Assembly: GCA_016191115.1 (NCBI GenBank)
Contig: JACPPG010000044.1
Span: 124,001 to 188,000 of the forward strand
Origin: Planctomycetia bacterium
GTDB taxonomy: Bacteria > Planctomycetota > Planctomycetia > Pirellulales > JACPPG01
Length of the DNA stretch: 64,000 bases
Direction of reading: 5' to 3'
The number at the start of each line of letters is the position of its first letter. The first letter of the stretch is position 1. A model generated the notes under the pieces. It did not search any database. It was not told the origin of the DNA and saw nothing but the letters and a program-made list of their open reading frames with translations. The position numbers and the translations under genes are program-made. Shown piece by piece: positions 52,878 to 61,000 of this stretch.

Positions 52878-52939
52878 GTTGGGCAGCCTAGGATCGCGGC
52901 GACTGCTAGCAGCCGGAGGATGAGCAGACGGTCGTGCAT

Positions 52940-53295
52940 GGAAGACTCTCGGGAAAGTGATTTTCGCCCGGAGTGAAAGGCCAGCATCATCCCCCCCAAC
53001 ATCGGATCAGCCATGCTGGCTGCTGGCGCCTCGAATGGCATCCTGGTCCGACGGTTTGCTGGCTGAGAACTGAGATGAGCGGGGTGCCCTGGGGAGTCTC
53101 CGAAGAGGTTTCTGATTGTATGGATTCACGCAAGTTTGACGGTTATGCCGCCGATATTTGGTCTGACGATGGCTACGCCCTGGGGGGCTGCGCTCACATT
53201 ACTGGCCAATGAATCAGCCGCGAGCGGTTACGGGCGAGGACGATCGGCAGCGTCGCTTGGTTGGGAAGCCTCGTCATGCCAGGAACTTTGAATTC
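52940..53295. other. Gap before the TolC-like gene
   Basis: 356 bp without a gene I can support. A short plus-strand frame (52973-53212) is not convincing. The promoter of the TolC-like gene should lie here, but no box was recognised. Confidence 0.4.
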
Positions 53296-55596
53296 ATGAG
53301 CCTGCGAGACGCCAAATTCTGGGCCGTGCTCACCGCCGTGGTGGTGCTGGTCACGGGTTGCCAGCCCGCTCGCCCGTTCTACTTCTTTGAGGACGGCGAC
53401 CTTTCGCACTATCGCGGCGTGGCGACCGAAGTCGAGTACCCGGACGTCAATGCCGACACGATCGCCGACGTGAGCCAATCGGCCCCGCCGTTGACGCTGG
53501 ACAACCCGGAGCCGACGAGCTTCTGGCCCTTGCACCTCGAAGAGGCGATTCGCAACACGCTCTCCAACAGCAAAGTGATGCGCACGATCGGCGGCCAGGT
53601 CCTTCGCCCGCCCACGCAGGTCACACAGGTGCCGACGTCCGTGCAGACGGTCTATAACCCAGCCGTCGTCGAGAGCGATCCGCGTTTCGGCGTCGAAGGC
53701 ACGCTGTCGCAATTCGACACGCAATGGAGCACCAACGTTTTCTGGCAGAAGAACGACCACCCGGTCAACCTGAACCTGGGCGGCCTGGTGGCGGGCGTCC
53801 TCAACCAGGACGCCGCGCAGTTCCAGACGCAGTTGCAGAAAACGACGGCCACGGGCGACCGCGTCTTCATCCGCAACAACACGTCCTACGACCAGAACAA
53901 CAACCCGTCCAACCTGTTCCCCAGCGTCTGGAACACGAACTTCGAGGCCGAATTCCGCCATCCGTTCCTGCAAGGCGCCGGCCTGCAATTCAACCGCATC
54001 GCCGGCCCCAGCGGCATCCCCGGCGTGTCGGGCTTTGCCAACATCCCCGGCGTGTACAACGGCGTGGCGATCGCCCGGATTCAGACCGACATCGCCATCG
54101 CCGACTTCGAGTCGGACGTGCGCGATGTCGTGGCGGAGACGGAGCTGGCCTACTGGGAGCTGTACTTCGCCTACCGCAACCTGGACGCCTTGGTCGTGGG
54201 ACGCGATAGCGCCCTGTCGACGTGGCGAAAAGTGAAGGCCCTGTACGATGCCGGGGCCCGCGGCGGCGAGGCGGAAAAAGAGGCCCAGGCCCGCGAGCAG
54301 TATTTCCTGTTCCGCGGCCAGGTCGAGAACGCCGTCAGCAACGTGTACGAGGTGGAGAACCGGCTGCGGTACATGATGGGTCTCACGGCCACCGACGGGC
54401 GGCTGATCCGGCCGGCCGACGATCCGCCGACGGCGAAAGTGGATTTCGAGTGGCAGTCGATCCTGGTCGAGAGCCTGGCCCGCACCCCCGAGCTGCGCCG
54501 GCAGAAGTGGGTCGTCAAGCAGCAAGAGCTGCAGTTGATCGCCTCGAAGAACTTCCTCCTGCCGCGCATCGACGCGACGGGGATTTACCGCTGGGTGGGC
54601 TTCGGCAACGACCTGTGGTATGCCCATCGCACGCCTGACTTCGACACGGCGATGAGCGTTCTGACGGGCGGCCGCTTCCAGGAATGGCAATTGGGCTTGC
54701 AAGCGAACGTGCCGATCGGTTTCCGCGCGCAGTTGTCCGGCGTCCGCAACGCGCAGCTTCAGTTGGCCCGTGCCCGCGCGATCCTGCAGGACCAGGAGCT
54801 GGAGCAGACGCACCAGTTGGCCGCCGCGGTCCGCGACCTCGAACGCGCTTACAAGTTGACGGAAACGAACTTCAACCGCCGCATCGCCGCCGAGGTGAAC
54901 GTGCGGGCCGTCCGCGCGGCGTACGAGACCGACACCGTCACGCTCGACTTGCTGTTGGACGCCCAGCGCCGGCTGGCCGTGGCCGAGAGCGACTACTTCC
55001 GTTCGCTCGTCGACTACGCGATCGCCATCCGCACCGTACACCTGCGGAAGAACTCGCTGTTGGAATATAACAACGTCTACCTGGCCGAGGGTCCGTGGCC
55101 CGGCAAGGCCTACTTCGACGCCCGCAAGCGTGGCCGCGAGCGCGATGCCGGCTTCTTCGTCAACTACGGCTTCTTCCAGCCGAACGTGTTCAGCCGAGGT
55201 CCGATCAACCAGAAGGTCAACGACGACAACATGATCTTCCCGGGCGATGGGGCGCCGTCACAGCCGCAGCCCGAGAGCGTGCCCACGCCGGCGCCAAGGG
55301 GCGTAGGGTCGCCTTCGGACGCTATGTCGCGGAATTTCGGCGCCCCGGCCGGGCTTCCGGCGGGCGGGGCCGCCGACGCGCCCCGCCGGCTGCCGGCAGC
55401 AAGCCGCGACACTTTGTCGTACGATTGGGGGTCGATCAACCGTGCTGCCGAGGCACCGGCGTCGCCCGCGAGCCCGGCCGTTCGGCAAACTACGTACAAC
55501 GCGTCTCCGCGGGGGGCAAACAGAAGCTATGAATCTGGCGCGGATTACACGACTGCTGGAGCTGATCGGCCTGTTGCAGTTCGGCCGGGGCCATAA
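53296..55596 (+). CDS. TolC-family outer-membrane efflux lipoprotein
   Basis: 766 residues from ATG 53296 (MSLRDAKFWAVLTAVVVLVTGC); the Cys at residue 22 in VTGC is a lipobox. The mature part has repeated helical and strand segments of the TolC/OprM family: TELAYWELYFAYRNLDALVVGRD, GQVENAVSNVYEVENRLRYMMG, QLQLARARAILQDQELEQTHQLAAAVRDLERAYKLTE and LLLDAQRRLAVAESDYFRSLVDYAIA. It is longer than typical TolC (about 470) because of a long N-terminal beta section and a disordered Pro/Ala/Ser tail. It would form the outer channel of an efflux or secretion system; partner inner-membrane genes are not in the window. Its last 68 bases overlap the WYL regulator gene. Confidence 0.92.
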   Translation: MSLRDAKFWAVLTAVVVLVTGCQPARPFYFFEDGDLSHYRGVATEVEYPDVNADTIADVSQSAPPLTLDNPEPTSFWPLHLEEAIRNTLSNSKVMRTIGGQVLRPPTQVTQVPTSVQTVYNPAVVESDPRFGVEGTLSQFDTQWSTNVFWQKNDHPVNLNLGGLVAGVLNQDAAQFQTQLQKTTATGDRVFIRNNTSYDQNNNPSNLFPSVWNTNFEAEFRHPFLQGAGLQFNRIAGPSGIPGVSGFANIPGVYNGVAIARIQTDIAIADFESDVRDVVAETELAYWELYFAYRNLDALVVGRDSALSTWRKVKALYDAGARGGEAEKEAQAREQYFLFRGQVENAVSNVYEVENRLRYMMGLTATDGRLIRPADDPPTAKVDFEWQSILVESLARTPELRRQKWVVKQQELQLIASKNFLLPRIDATGIYRWVGFGNDLWYAHRTPDFDTAMSVLTGGRFQEWQLGLQANVPIGFRAQLSGVRNAQLQLARARAILQDQELEQTHQLAAAVRDLERAYKLTETNFNRRIAAEVNVRAVRAAYETDTVTLDLLLDAQRRLAVAESDYFRSLVDYAIAIRTVHLRKNSLLEYNNVYLAEGPWPGKAYFDARKRGRERDAGFFVNYGFFQPNVFSRGPINQKVNDDNMIFPGDGAPSQPQPESVPTPAPRGVGSPSDAMSRNFGAPAGLPAGGAADAPRRLPAASRDTLSYDWGSINRAAEAPASPASPAVRQTTYNASPRGANRSYESGADYTTAGADRPVAVRPGP

Positions 55597-56572
55597 CGCT
55601 CACTCACTGGCGCAAGAGTGCGGCGTCAGTCGGCGAACCATCTTTCGCGATCTCGACCTGCTGCGATTCTCCGGCGTTCCGCTGGCGTTCGACGAGGAGC
55701 AGCAGGAATACCGCATTCCGGGCATGAACTTCCTCCCGCCTACGGATTTCACTCCGGAGGAAGTCCTGTCGCTATTGGCACTGTGCTACGATCTAGGCGG
55801 ACGTGGCGTGCCATTGTACAAGCCCGCGCGTACCGCGGCGCTCAAGCTGGAGAGCGCGCTCCCGGAACGGCTGCGCGAGTACGTGCGCGAAGTGGGCACC
55901 GCGGTCCACCTGCGGTTGGAGCCCACGGCGCCCTTGGACAAAGCCGCGCCGATCTACCAGCAACTGATCGACGCCATCAGCCGCCGCCGTTGCGTGCGGA
56001 TCAAGTACGACAGTTTCAGCGAGCGCGAGAAGATCATCACCAAGCTCAGCCCGTACCGGCTGCTTTTCAGCCGCCGAAGCTGGTACGTGGTGGGGCGTTC
56101 GTCGATGCACCGCGAGACGCGGACGTTCCACGTGGGCCGGATCCTGCGATTGCAGCCGCTCGACGACACGTTCCGTTTTCCGCGCGGATTCTCCATCGCG
56201 CGGTACCTGCGGAACGCCTGGCACATGATCCCCGAGCCAGGGCCCGACTCGGAAGTGATCGTGCGCTTCGACAAGCTGGTGGCCAAGAACGTGGCCGAGG
56301 TCGCCTGGCATAAAACGCAGAAGCTCAAACGGCTCCCTGGCGGGCGCCTCGAGTTCCGCGTCACGGTTTCAGGAATTCAGGAGATTTCCTGGTGGATCAT
56401 GGGCTACGGCGACCAGGCGGAAGTGATCGCGCCGCCGGCACTGCGCGACCTGGTGGCCCGCCGCTGCCGGGGCATGCTGGGGCGGTACGACGCGGCGGGC
56501 GCGTCCGACTCCGCCATCGCGCGGCCGAGCCCGCCGCGAAAACGCGCTTCCGGCCGTGGCCGCGACAAGTAG
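55529..56572 (+). CDS. WYL-domain transcriptional regulator
   Basis: 347 residues from ATG 55529 (MNLARITRLLELIGLLQFG). An N-terminal winged HTH (ARITRLLELIGLLQFGRGHNAHSLAQECGVSRRTIFRDLDLL, about residues 4-45) is followed by a WYL domain (residues about 150-250: CVRIKYDSFSEREKIITKLSPYRLLFSRRSWYVVGRS) and a WCX-like C-terminal part (TVSGIQEISWWIMGYGDQAEVIAPPALRDLV). WYL proteins respond to nucleotide-like ligands and often control stress or defence functions. The start is inside the TolC-like gene by 68 bases, which implies coupled expression. It ends in a basic tail (RKRASGRGRDK). A copy of the dispersed repeat follows. Confidence 0.93.
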   Translation: MNLARITRLLELIGLLQFGRGHNAHSLAQECGVSRRTIFRDLDLLRFSGVPLAFDEEQQEYRIPGMNFLPPTDFTPEEVLSLLALCYDLGGRGVPLYKPARTAALKLESALPERLREYVREVGTAVHLRLEPTAPLDKAAPIYQQLIDAISRRRCVRIKYDSFSEREKIITKLSPYRLLFSRRSWYVVGRSSMHRETRTFHVGRILRLQPLDDTFRFPRGFSIARYLRNAWHMIPEPGPDSEVIVRFDKLVAKNVAEVAWHKTQKLKRLPGGRLEFRVTVSGIQEISWWIMGYGDQAEVIAPPALRDLVARRCRGMLGRYDAAGASDSAIARPSPPRKRASGRGRDK

Positions 56573-56592
56573 TTCGCTGGGACGGCGAACCA

Positions 56593-56745
56593 CCCAGGGC
56601 CTTTCACAGATTCAAGCTTGCCGGCGGCGCACCGGCGGGAAAGTGGGACAGGCACCGAGACGAAACGTTGGTCTGAAAGGACTTGCGCTGTTTATGCTCG
56701 GAGCCAGTCCCATTTTCCCGCCTCGCCATTTGAAAAACAGAATGG
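56593..56745 (+). repeat. Dispersed repeat, copy 3 (about 150 bp)
   Basis: Full-length version matching copy 2 nearly base for base (in the opposite orientation) and copy 1 apart from the short deletion. It lies between the WYL gene and tmk. Confidence 0.88.
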
Positions 56746-56850
56746 CCCTGGCGAACTACCGCAGCTCCTTCGCACTCAGGAGATCGATTGCCTAAAATGG
56801 GCTGGCTTTGATGGACGCGGTCCACGCTGCTGGCCTGACGGGCAAAAGTC

Positions 56851-57474
56851 ATGTTCATCTCACTCGACGGCATCGACGGCGTTGGAAAGAGCACGCAGGT
56901 GGCGCTCGTGGTCGAGTGGCTCCGCGCGGCTGGTCGCGATGTCGTCGCGTGCCGCGACCCAGGCAGCACGAAGCTGGGCGAGGCGATCCGCGCGATACTG
57001 CTGGAAACGCGCGGGACGGCGATCGATCGCACTGCCGAGATGCTTTTGTACATGGCGGCGCGGGCCCAGTTGGTGGCCGAGATCATCCGTCCGGCCCTGG
57101 CTGCCGGCAAGACTGTGGTCTCCGATCGCTACCTTCTGGCCAACGTCGTCTACCAGGGGCATGCCGGCGGGCTGGCGGTCGACGAACTGTGGCGGATCGG
57201 CCGCGCGGCGACCGGCGGGCTTGCGCCGGAAGTCACCGTCGTGCTGGACATGCCCCCCGAGGCGGCAGATACGCGGCTTTCCCGGCCGCTCGACCGCATG
57301 GAGCGGCAAGGCGGCGAATTCCGCCGCCGCCTGCGGCAGGGCTTCCTGGCCGAAGCCGCGCGGCAGCCCGACCGCATCGTGGTGGTCGACGCGGCCCGGC
57401 CGATTGACGACGTGCAGGCGGACATCCGCCGGGCGATCGAGCCATTCTTGGACGCCCCGCGGCGCCTCCTCTAA
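56851..57474 (+). CDS. tmk: Thymidylate kinase
   Basis: Phosphorylates dTMP to dTDP for DNA synthesis. 207 residues from ATG 56851 (MFISLDGIDGVGKST), the P-loop at residues 7-15. The usual REPGGT substrate loop reads CRDPGSTKLGEAIR (Asp for Glu, Ser for Gly), a departure that still keeps an acidic residue and the GT-like turn. SDRYLLANVVYQGHAGG (about residue 91) is the DRY(x)xxxxYQG motif. VVLDMPPEAADTRLSRPLDRMERQGGEFRRRLRQGF is the LID with Arg residues. Length is normal. The gene is alone: the dispersed repeat lies upstream and a gene-poor 1 kb downstream. There is no holB-like partner gene. Confidence 0.94.
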   Translation: MFISLDGIDGVGKSTQVALVVEWLRAAGRDVVACRDPGSTKLGEAIRAILLETRGTAIDRTAEMLLYMAARAQLVAEIIRPALAAGKTVVSDRYLLANVVYQGHAGGLAVDELWRIGRAATGGLAPEVTVVLDMPPEAADTRLSRPLDRMERQGGEFRRRLRQGFLAEAARQPDRIVVVDAARPIDDVQADIRRAIEPFLDAPRRLL

Positions 57475-58541
57475 GGGCCGGACAAGGCTGCACAGCGGGC
57501 CCGGGCCGGCGGCCGTAGGGCACTCGTCCGGGTTGCAGCCATCTTTGACGGGGTGGGGTATTCACATCCCCCCACCGTACGGCACCGCAGTTGCTTACCT
57601 CACTTGCGGCACTGCGCGCGCACGGAGCGCTTGTGCGCACCGAGCGTGTGCGGGAAGCCCGAAATGCCGGCCAACAGAGCGGCCGGGATGGGCGTGCGCG
57701 CTAACGGAGCGCACGCACGGTTGTTTTGACCGTGCGCAAGTTCCCGGTGCGTGCGCCAACGTCGAGGGACACGACGTGCGCCTGGGGGGCGCGCGCGGCT
57801 TTCGACAGCGTTTGTCGTCGGGAACTGAGAACCACAACTTGAAGGCCAGAAAGCACATGCGGTCCGACTGCGCACATGTGCGCCAGCGGTGATCGAGCAC
57901 GGGTTGCGCGTGCGCAAAACGCGTCGAAGGCACCACCGCCGGTTGAGCCGTTGTGCGCAAGTAGACTTCGGGCATGCGCGCCGGGGATCGGCGTAGGCAC
58001 GATGGCCCGTGGCTGGTGTTGTCCGCGCTTGGTGACGCTCGATTCTGCGCCGCCGAGGGCCGCTCGCGGCGGCCGTCGGGATGGTCGCCGTGTTTCACCA
58101 TTTTGGTGAAACGTTCCACCACCTCTGTGAGAGCGGCTAAGCCCTGTTCCGGTCGCGATTTAGGCCGATCGAGTCCGCCAGACCACGGCGTCGGCACTCC
58201 AAAACGGCGGCCTCGATTCCTTGCTAAAGCTCGAAGCGGCAATGGGCTACGGCGCGGGGACTATCGCGCGTCACCAGATCGGTTGAGCGATCGCGCTTTC
58301 GCGCTGAGCGCTTCTTACGTCGGGCGAAAAAACTTCGGTCTGTTTCCGCGGACATTGTCGCCTTTTACGCCACCGGACGAAGGGCGCAATCGCCGTTGGC
58401 ACGCCCCTTGCCAAAAACGGGGGCGACCTCACTCTGCGCAGACGCCCCACGGCGCGCGCAGGACGGGTTGCGGCGCCGGCCAGGCGGTCTGACCGGCCCA
58501 GAGGGAGATTGATCCGCGTCACGAAGAAAAGGAGTCGCCAA
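57475..58541. other. Gene-poor 1 kb with clustered TGCGC motifs
   Basis: No convincing gene in 1067 bp. Between 57613 and 57980 TGCGCA, TGCGCG or TGCGCC occurs about twelve times, at least five being the palindrome TGCGCA (57634, 57733, 57869, 57911, 57954). A GTTTCACCATTTTGGTGAAAC palindrome follows at 58092. The stretch ends at the small gene at 58542. The function is unknown; protein-binding sites or a decayed gene are both possible. Confidence 0.5.
58092..58112. promoter_or_regulatory. Perfect 9-bp palindrome, possible operator
   Basis: GTTTCACCA (58092-58100) and its exact complement TGGTGAAAC (58104-58112) around TTT. The form resembles a dimeric repressor site, but no adjacent promoter or regulator is recognised. 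Confidence 0.35.
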
Positions 58542-58721
58542 ATGCCCATCGACCCGACGGAACTCGAACCCGATGAGGACCAGGAACGCAACGCCCCCAA
58601 GCGCTTGCGGACTGAGTTCCAACAGCGGCGACGGCCCGTTGCGGCTCGTTCGAGCTCGCACAACACGCCGAAGCGGAACGCGGGGTTGCACCGCCGGCGC
58701 AATCGCCACTACGGGCTCTAA
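58542..58721 (+). CDS. Small basic hypothetical protein
   Basis: 59 residues from ATG 58542 (MPIDPTELEPDEDQERNAPK), with AAGGAG (58529-58534) seven bases upstream, an excellent ribosome site. The N-terminal third is acidic, the rest basic: [20 protein letters not shown] and then RNAGLHRRRNRHYGL. No domain is recognised. The acidic-basic split and the good ribosome site support a real small protein, perhaps nucleic-acid-binding, but compositional bias alone could produce it. The coding frame is not interrupted and has no homolog I can name. It stands alone in a gene-poor area. Confidence 0.45.
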   Translation: MPIDPTELEPDEDQERNAPKRLRTEFQQRRRPVAARSSSHNTPKRNAGLHRRRNRHYGL

Positions 58722-58888
58722 GACCCCGCGGTGGAAGAAGTAGTACAAAGCTGCCCAGTGGGACACGGCCACGCGCGGTAGCGCTGTTTTGAGTTCCCGC
58801 ACGGCGGGCAGCGCCATCTGGTGTGCGCTCGCCGGGCGTAGTACGGCGCGCCCTTGGTGCTGGGCGATCCGGTGCTCGTGGGACAGAT

Positions 58889-58997
58889 AGCAGCCCGTTG
58901 ACGATCGCCTGACGGAGGCCGGCCGGTGGTGCTGGTGGCCGTCAACCGTCACGCCGCTATTGAAGCGGCGACGCACGGACATCGTCAACGGGCTGCT
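58889..58997. repeat. 17-bp inverted repeat around a 75-bp loop
   Basis: AGCAGCCCGTTGACGAT (58889-58905) is exactly complementary to 58981-58997. The spacer contains a smaller GACGG/CCGTC pair. No gene overlaps it convincingly; the rest of 58722-59052 holds nothing I can name. It may be the edge pair of a small element. Confidence 0.7.
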
Positions 58998-59052
58998 TCT
59001 ATCTAGCGATGCACGGCACGCTGGCCCCGCACTCGTCCTGGGTCGAAGGGCC

Positions 59053-59499
59053 TCAACTGTACATCCCGTCGATGCCGGCCGACTCGAAGGCGTTCTTGAA
59101 GTGCTCAATCCGGGGCGTTCGTGCGCCGGCGGGCCAGGTCACGGCCACCACGTCGAAACGGGCCGGGCATTCGAGCAAGTCGTGGCGCCGCAGATACGCG
59201 AGCGCCAACCGGCTGAGGCGCCGTTGCTTGTCCGTGTCCACCGCGTCGCTGGGATGGCCGGCGTCGTGCGACTCGCGCGTTTTCACCTCGACGAAGACCA
59301 CGGTGCGGCCGTCGACCGCCACCAAGTCCAATTCGCCGAGCACGGCGCGGTCGCTGTGGGCCACGATATGATAACCCCGGCGGCGGAGGTACCGGGCCGC
59401 GGCCGCCTCGCCCCGCTGGCCCAGGGATCGCTCGGGCCAGAATCGCTTCAGCCACGAAGTGAAACGGCTCGGCAAGCTGAAAGGCATCGCAGATCCCAA
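59053..59499 (-). CDS. YraN family (UPF0102) nuclease-like protein
   Basis: 148 residues; the start may be ATG 59499 or ATG 59487 (MPFSLPSRFTSWLKRF), the latter nearer family length. The family core is RGEAAAARYLRRRGYHIVAH, then LGELDLVAVDGRTVVFVEVKTRES, with Glu..Asp and ExK residues resembling a PD-(D/E)xK nuclease-type site, and DKQRRLSRLALAYL. The C-terminus RFDVVAVTWPAGA is typical. The biological role of YraN is still unclear; genome context often places it near rplS and rnhB, which matches its position here, just past rplS on the same strand. No rnhB is seen between. Confidence 0.92.
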   Translation of the reverse strand: MGSAMPFSLPSRFTSWLKRFWPERSLGQRGEAAAARYLRRRGYHIVAHSDRAVLGELDLVAVDGRTVVFVEVKTRESHDAGHPSDAVDTDKQRRLSRLALAYLRRHDLLECPARFDVVAVTWPAGARTPRIEHFKNAFESAGIDGMYS

Positions 59500-59580
59500 A
59501 TCCCAGATCTCAGATTGCCTCGGCCGCCATCCCAGATCTCAAATCTCAGATTGCTTCGGCCACCTCCAGCCTCAGACCAA

Positions 59581-59657
59581 GGCGGGCAGGATGCCCGCCC
59601 CCCAACCACTCATCGTTCATCATTGGCCGAAGACCGCCGGGCTAAACCCGGCGGCTC
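59581..59657. repeat. Two hairpin elements between rplS and yraN
   Basis: GGCGGGCAGGATGCCCGCC (59581-59599) and ACCGCCGGGCTAAACCCGGCGG (59632-59657). Both are single members of families found elsewhere in the window. Just before, CCCAGATCTCAGATT repeats (59496-59552) occur. Confidence 0.75.
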
Positions 59658-59699
59658 GCCGAACTGTCTCTCGTCCAGCCTCTAGCCTCGGGCCTCGTC

Positions 59700-60098
59700 T
59701 CAAGCCTTGGCCGCCACCTCTTCGCCCTGGATGACTTCGACCTTCTGGCCGCCGCGCTTTTCGCGCAGCCGCACGGCCTTGCCGACGCGGTCGCGGAGGA
59801 AGTACAGCTTGGCGCGGCGGACGACGCCGGAGCGCTTGACCTCGATCTTGGAGATCCGCGGCGAGTGCAGCGGGAACTTCCGCTCCACCCCTTCGCCCTG
59901 AACGATGCGCCGCACCACGAACATCTCGCGCGTGCCCGACCCGCTGCGGGCGATCACCACGCCGTTAAAGATCTGTATCCGCTCCTTGTCCCCTTCCAGG
60001 ATCCGCGTGTGCACGTCGACGGTGTCGCCGACGCGAAACTCAGGGATTTGATCGCGGAGATTTCCCTTCTCCACCTTGGCAAGCAATTGCTGGCTCAT
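59700..60098 (-). CDS. rplS: 50S ribosomal protein L19
   Basis: 132 residues from [22 protein letters not shown]19 sits at the 30S-50S interface (bridge B8). The core [61 protein letters not shown] is complete, followed by [28 protein letters not shown]. The C-terminal [17 protein letters not shown] is a short extension. It follows trmD by 96 bases on the same strand in the classical order; yraN follows after about 200 bases containing repeats. AAAGGAAAACCGTC upstream supplies the ribosome site. Confidence 0.97.
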   Translation of the reverse strand: MSQQLLAKVEKGNLRDQIPEFRVGDTVDVHTRILEGDKERIQIFNGVVIARSGSGTREMFVVRRIVQGEGVERKFPLHSPRISKIEVKRSGVVRRAKLYFLRDRVGKAVRLREKRGGQKVEVIQGEEVAAKA

Positions 60099-60194
60099 GA
60101 CGGTTTTCCTTTCTATTGATTGGTTCGGTACGGGGACCGACCACTTTGGACGCCGGTCCCGATTCTGTTGTCCTTCGGTGCTCGCCGCAGCACC

Positions 60195-60926
60195 CTACGG
60201 CTGCGCCGCGTGGCCGCGGCGGCTAACCGTTTCGTCCTCCGCTATGTCGCTCTCGCCGGCTCGTCGCTCGCGCGTCCGCGCGGCGCGCTCTTGCTCGCGC
60301 CAGCGGGCGATCGCCTGATGGTCGCCGCTAAGGAGGATTTCCGGCACTTCGTGGCCGCGGAAACCGCGCGGCCGGGTGTATTGCGAAAACTCGAGCAGTC
60401 TCCCTTCGCCCGCGAACGAATCCTGCCGGCTGCTCTCCTCGTCCCCCAGCACTCCCGGCACCAGCCGAATCGTGGCGTCGATCACGACCATCGCCGCCAC
60501 TTCGCCGCCATTGAGCACGTAGTCGCCGACCGAAATCTCATCGGGCTTAAGGATCTGCCGCACGCGCTCGTCGAAGCCTTCATAGCGACCGCACAAAAGG
60601 ATCAGCCGCGGCTTGCCCCCCAACTCCTCGACGACCGCTTGCGTCAGCCGCCGCCCCTGCGGCGTGAGCATCACCAGGTGCCCGGGATCGTCGGCCTGGC
60701 GGCGCACGGCCTCGACGCACGCGACCACCGGCTCGACCTTCAGCACCATTCCGGGTCCACCGCCGAACGGCCGGTCGTCCACGCAGCGATGAGGTCCCTG
60801 CGCCCAGTCGCGGATGTTGTGCAAGCGCACGTCGACCAGCCCGCGCTCGATGGCGAGTTTCAGCAGGCTTTGTCCCAGGTAGCCCGGGAACATCTCGGGA
60901 AATAAGGTGAGAACGTCGAATCGCAT
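60195..60926 (-). CDS. trmD: tRNA (guanine-N1)-methyltransferase
   Basis: Methylates G37 of tRNAs next to the anticodon, preventing +1 frameshifting; SPOUT-fold dimer. 243 residues from ATG 60926 ([20 protein letters not shown]). [13 protein letters not shown] (about residue 53), [26 protein letters not shown] (about 109) and [19 protein letters not shown] (about 131) form the knotted SAM site; [21 protein letters not shown] (about 183) is the G37 site. The C-terminal part is rich in Arg and Glu. rimM, usually between rpsP and trmD, is absent: only 74 bases separate them. It is transcribed between rpsP and rplS. Confidence 0.97.
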   Translation of the reverse strand: MRFDVLTLFPEMFPGYLGQSLLKLAIERGLVDVRLHNIRDWAQGPHRCVDDRPFGGGPGMVLKVEPVVACVEAVRRQADDPGHLVMLTPQGRRLTQAVVEELGGKPRLILLCGRYEGFDERVRQILKPDEISVGDYVLNGGEVAAMVVIDATIRLVPGVLGDEESSRQDSFAGEGRLLEFSQYTRPRGFRGHEVPEILLSGDHQAIARWREQERAARTRERRAGESDIAEDETVSRRGHAAQP

Positions 60927-61000
60927 GGCACAAGGGCTTGTTAGTCATTCGCGCCGGCTGCAAAGACAGGACGGGAACTCTCGCGCGCCCCATCCGCCGC

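Noticed and set aside
52973-53212. 79-codon plus-strand frame before the TolC-like gene
   Set aside because: No ribosome site, no family likeness and mixed composition; probably chance.
53194-55041. Long minus-strand open frame opposite the TolC-like gene
   Set aside because: It mirrors the plus-strand gene through GC-rich codon complementarity and has no family features; the plus-strand lipoprotein signal and TolC motifs are decisive.
57613-57980. CRISPR array
   Set aside because: TGCGC motifs are only six bases, with irregular spacing and no conserved repeat unit of 24-40 bp.
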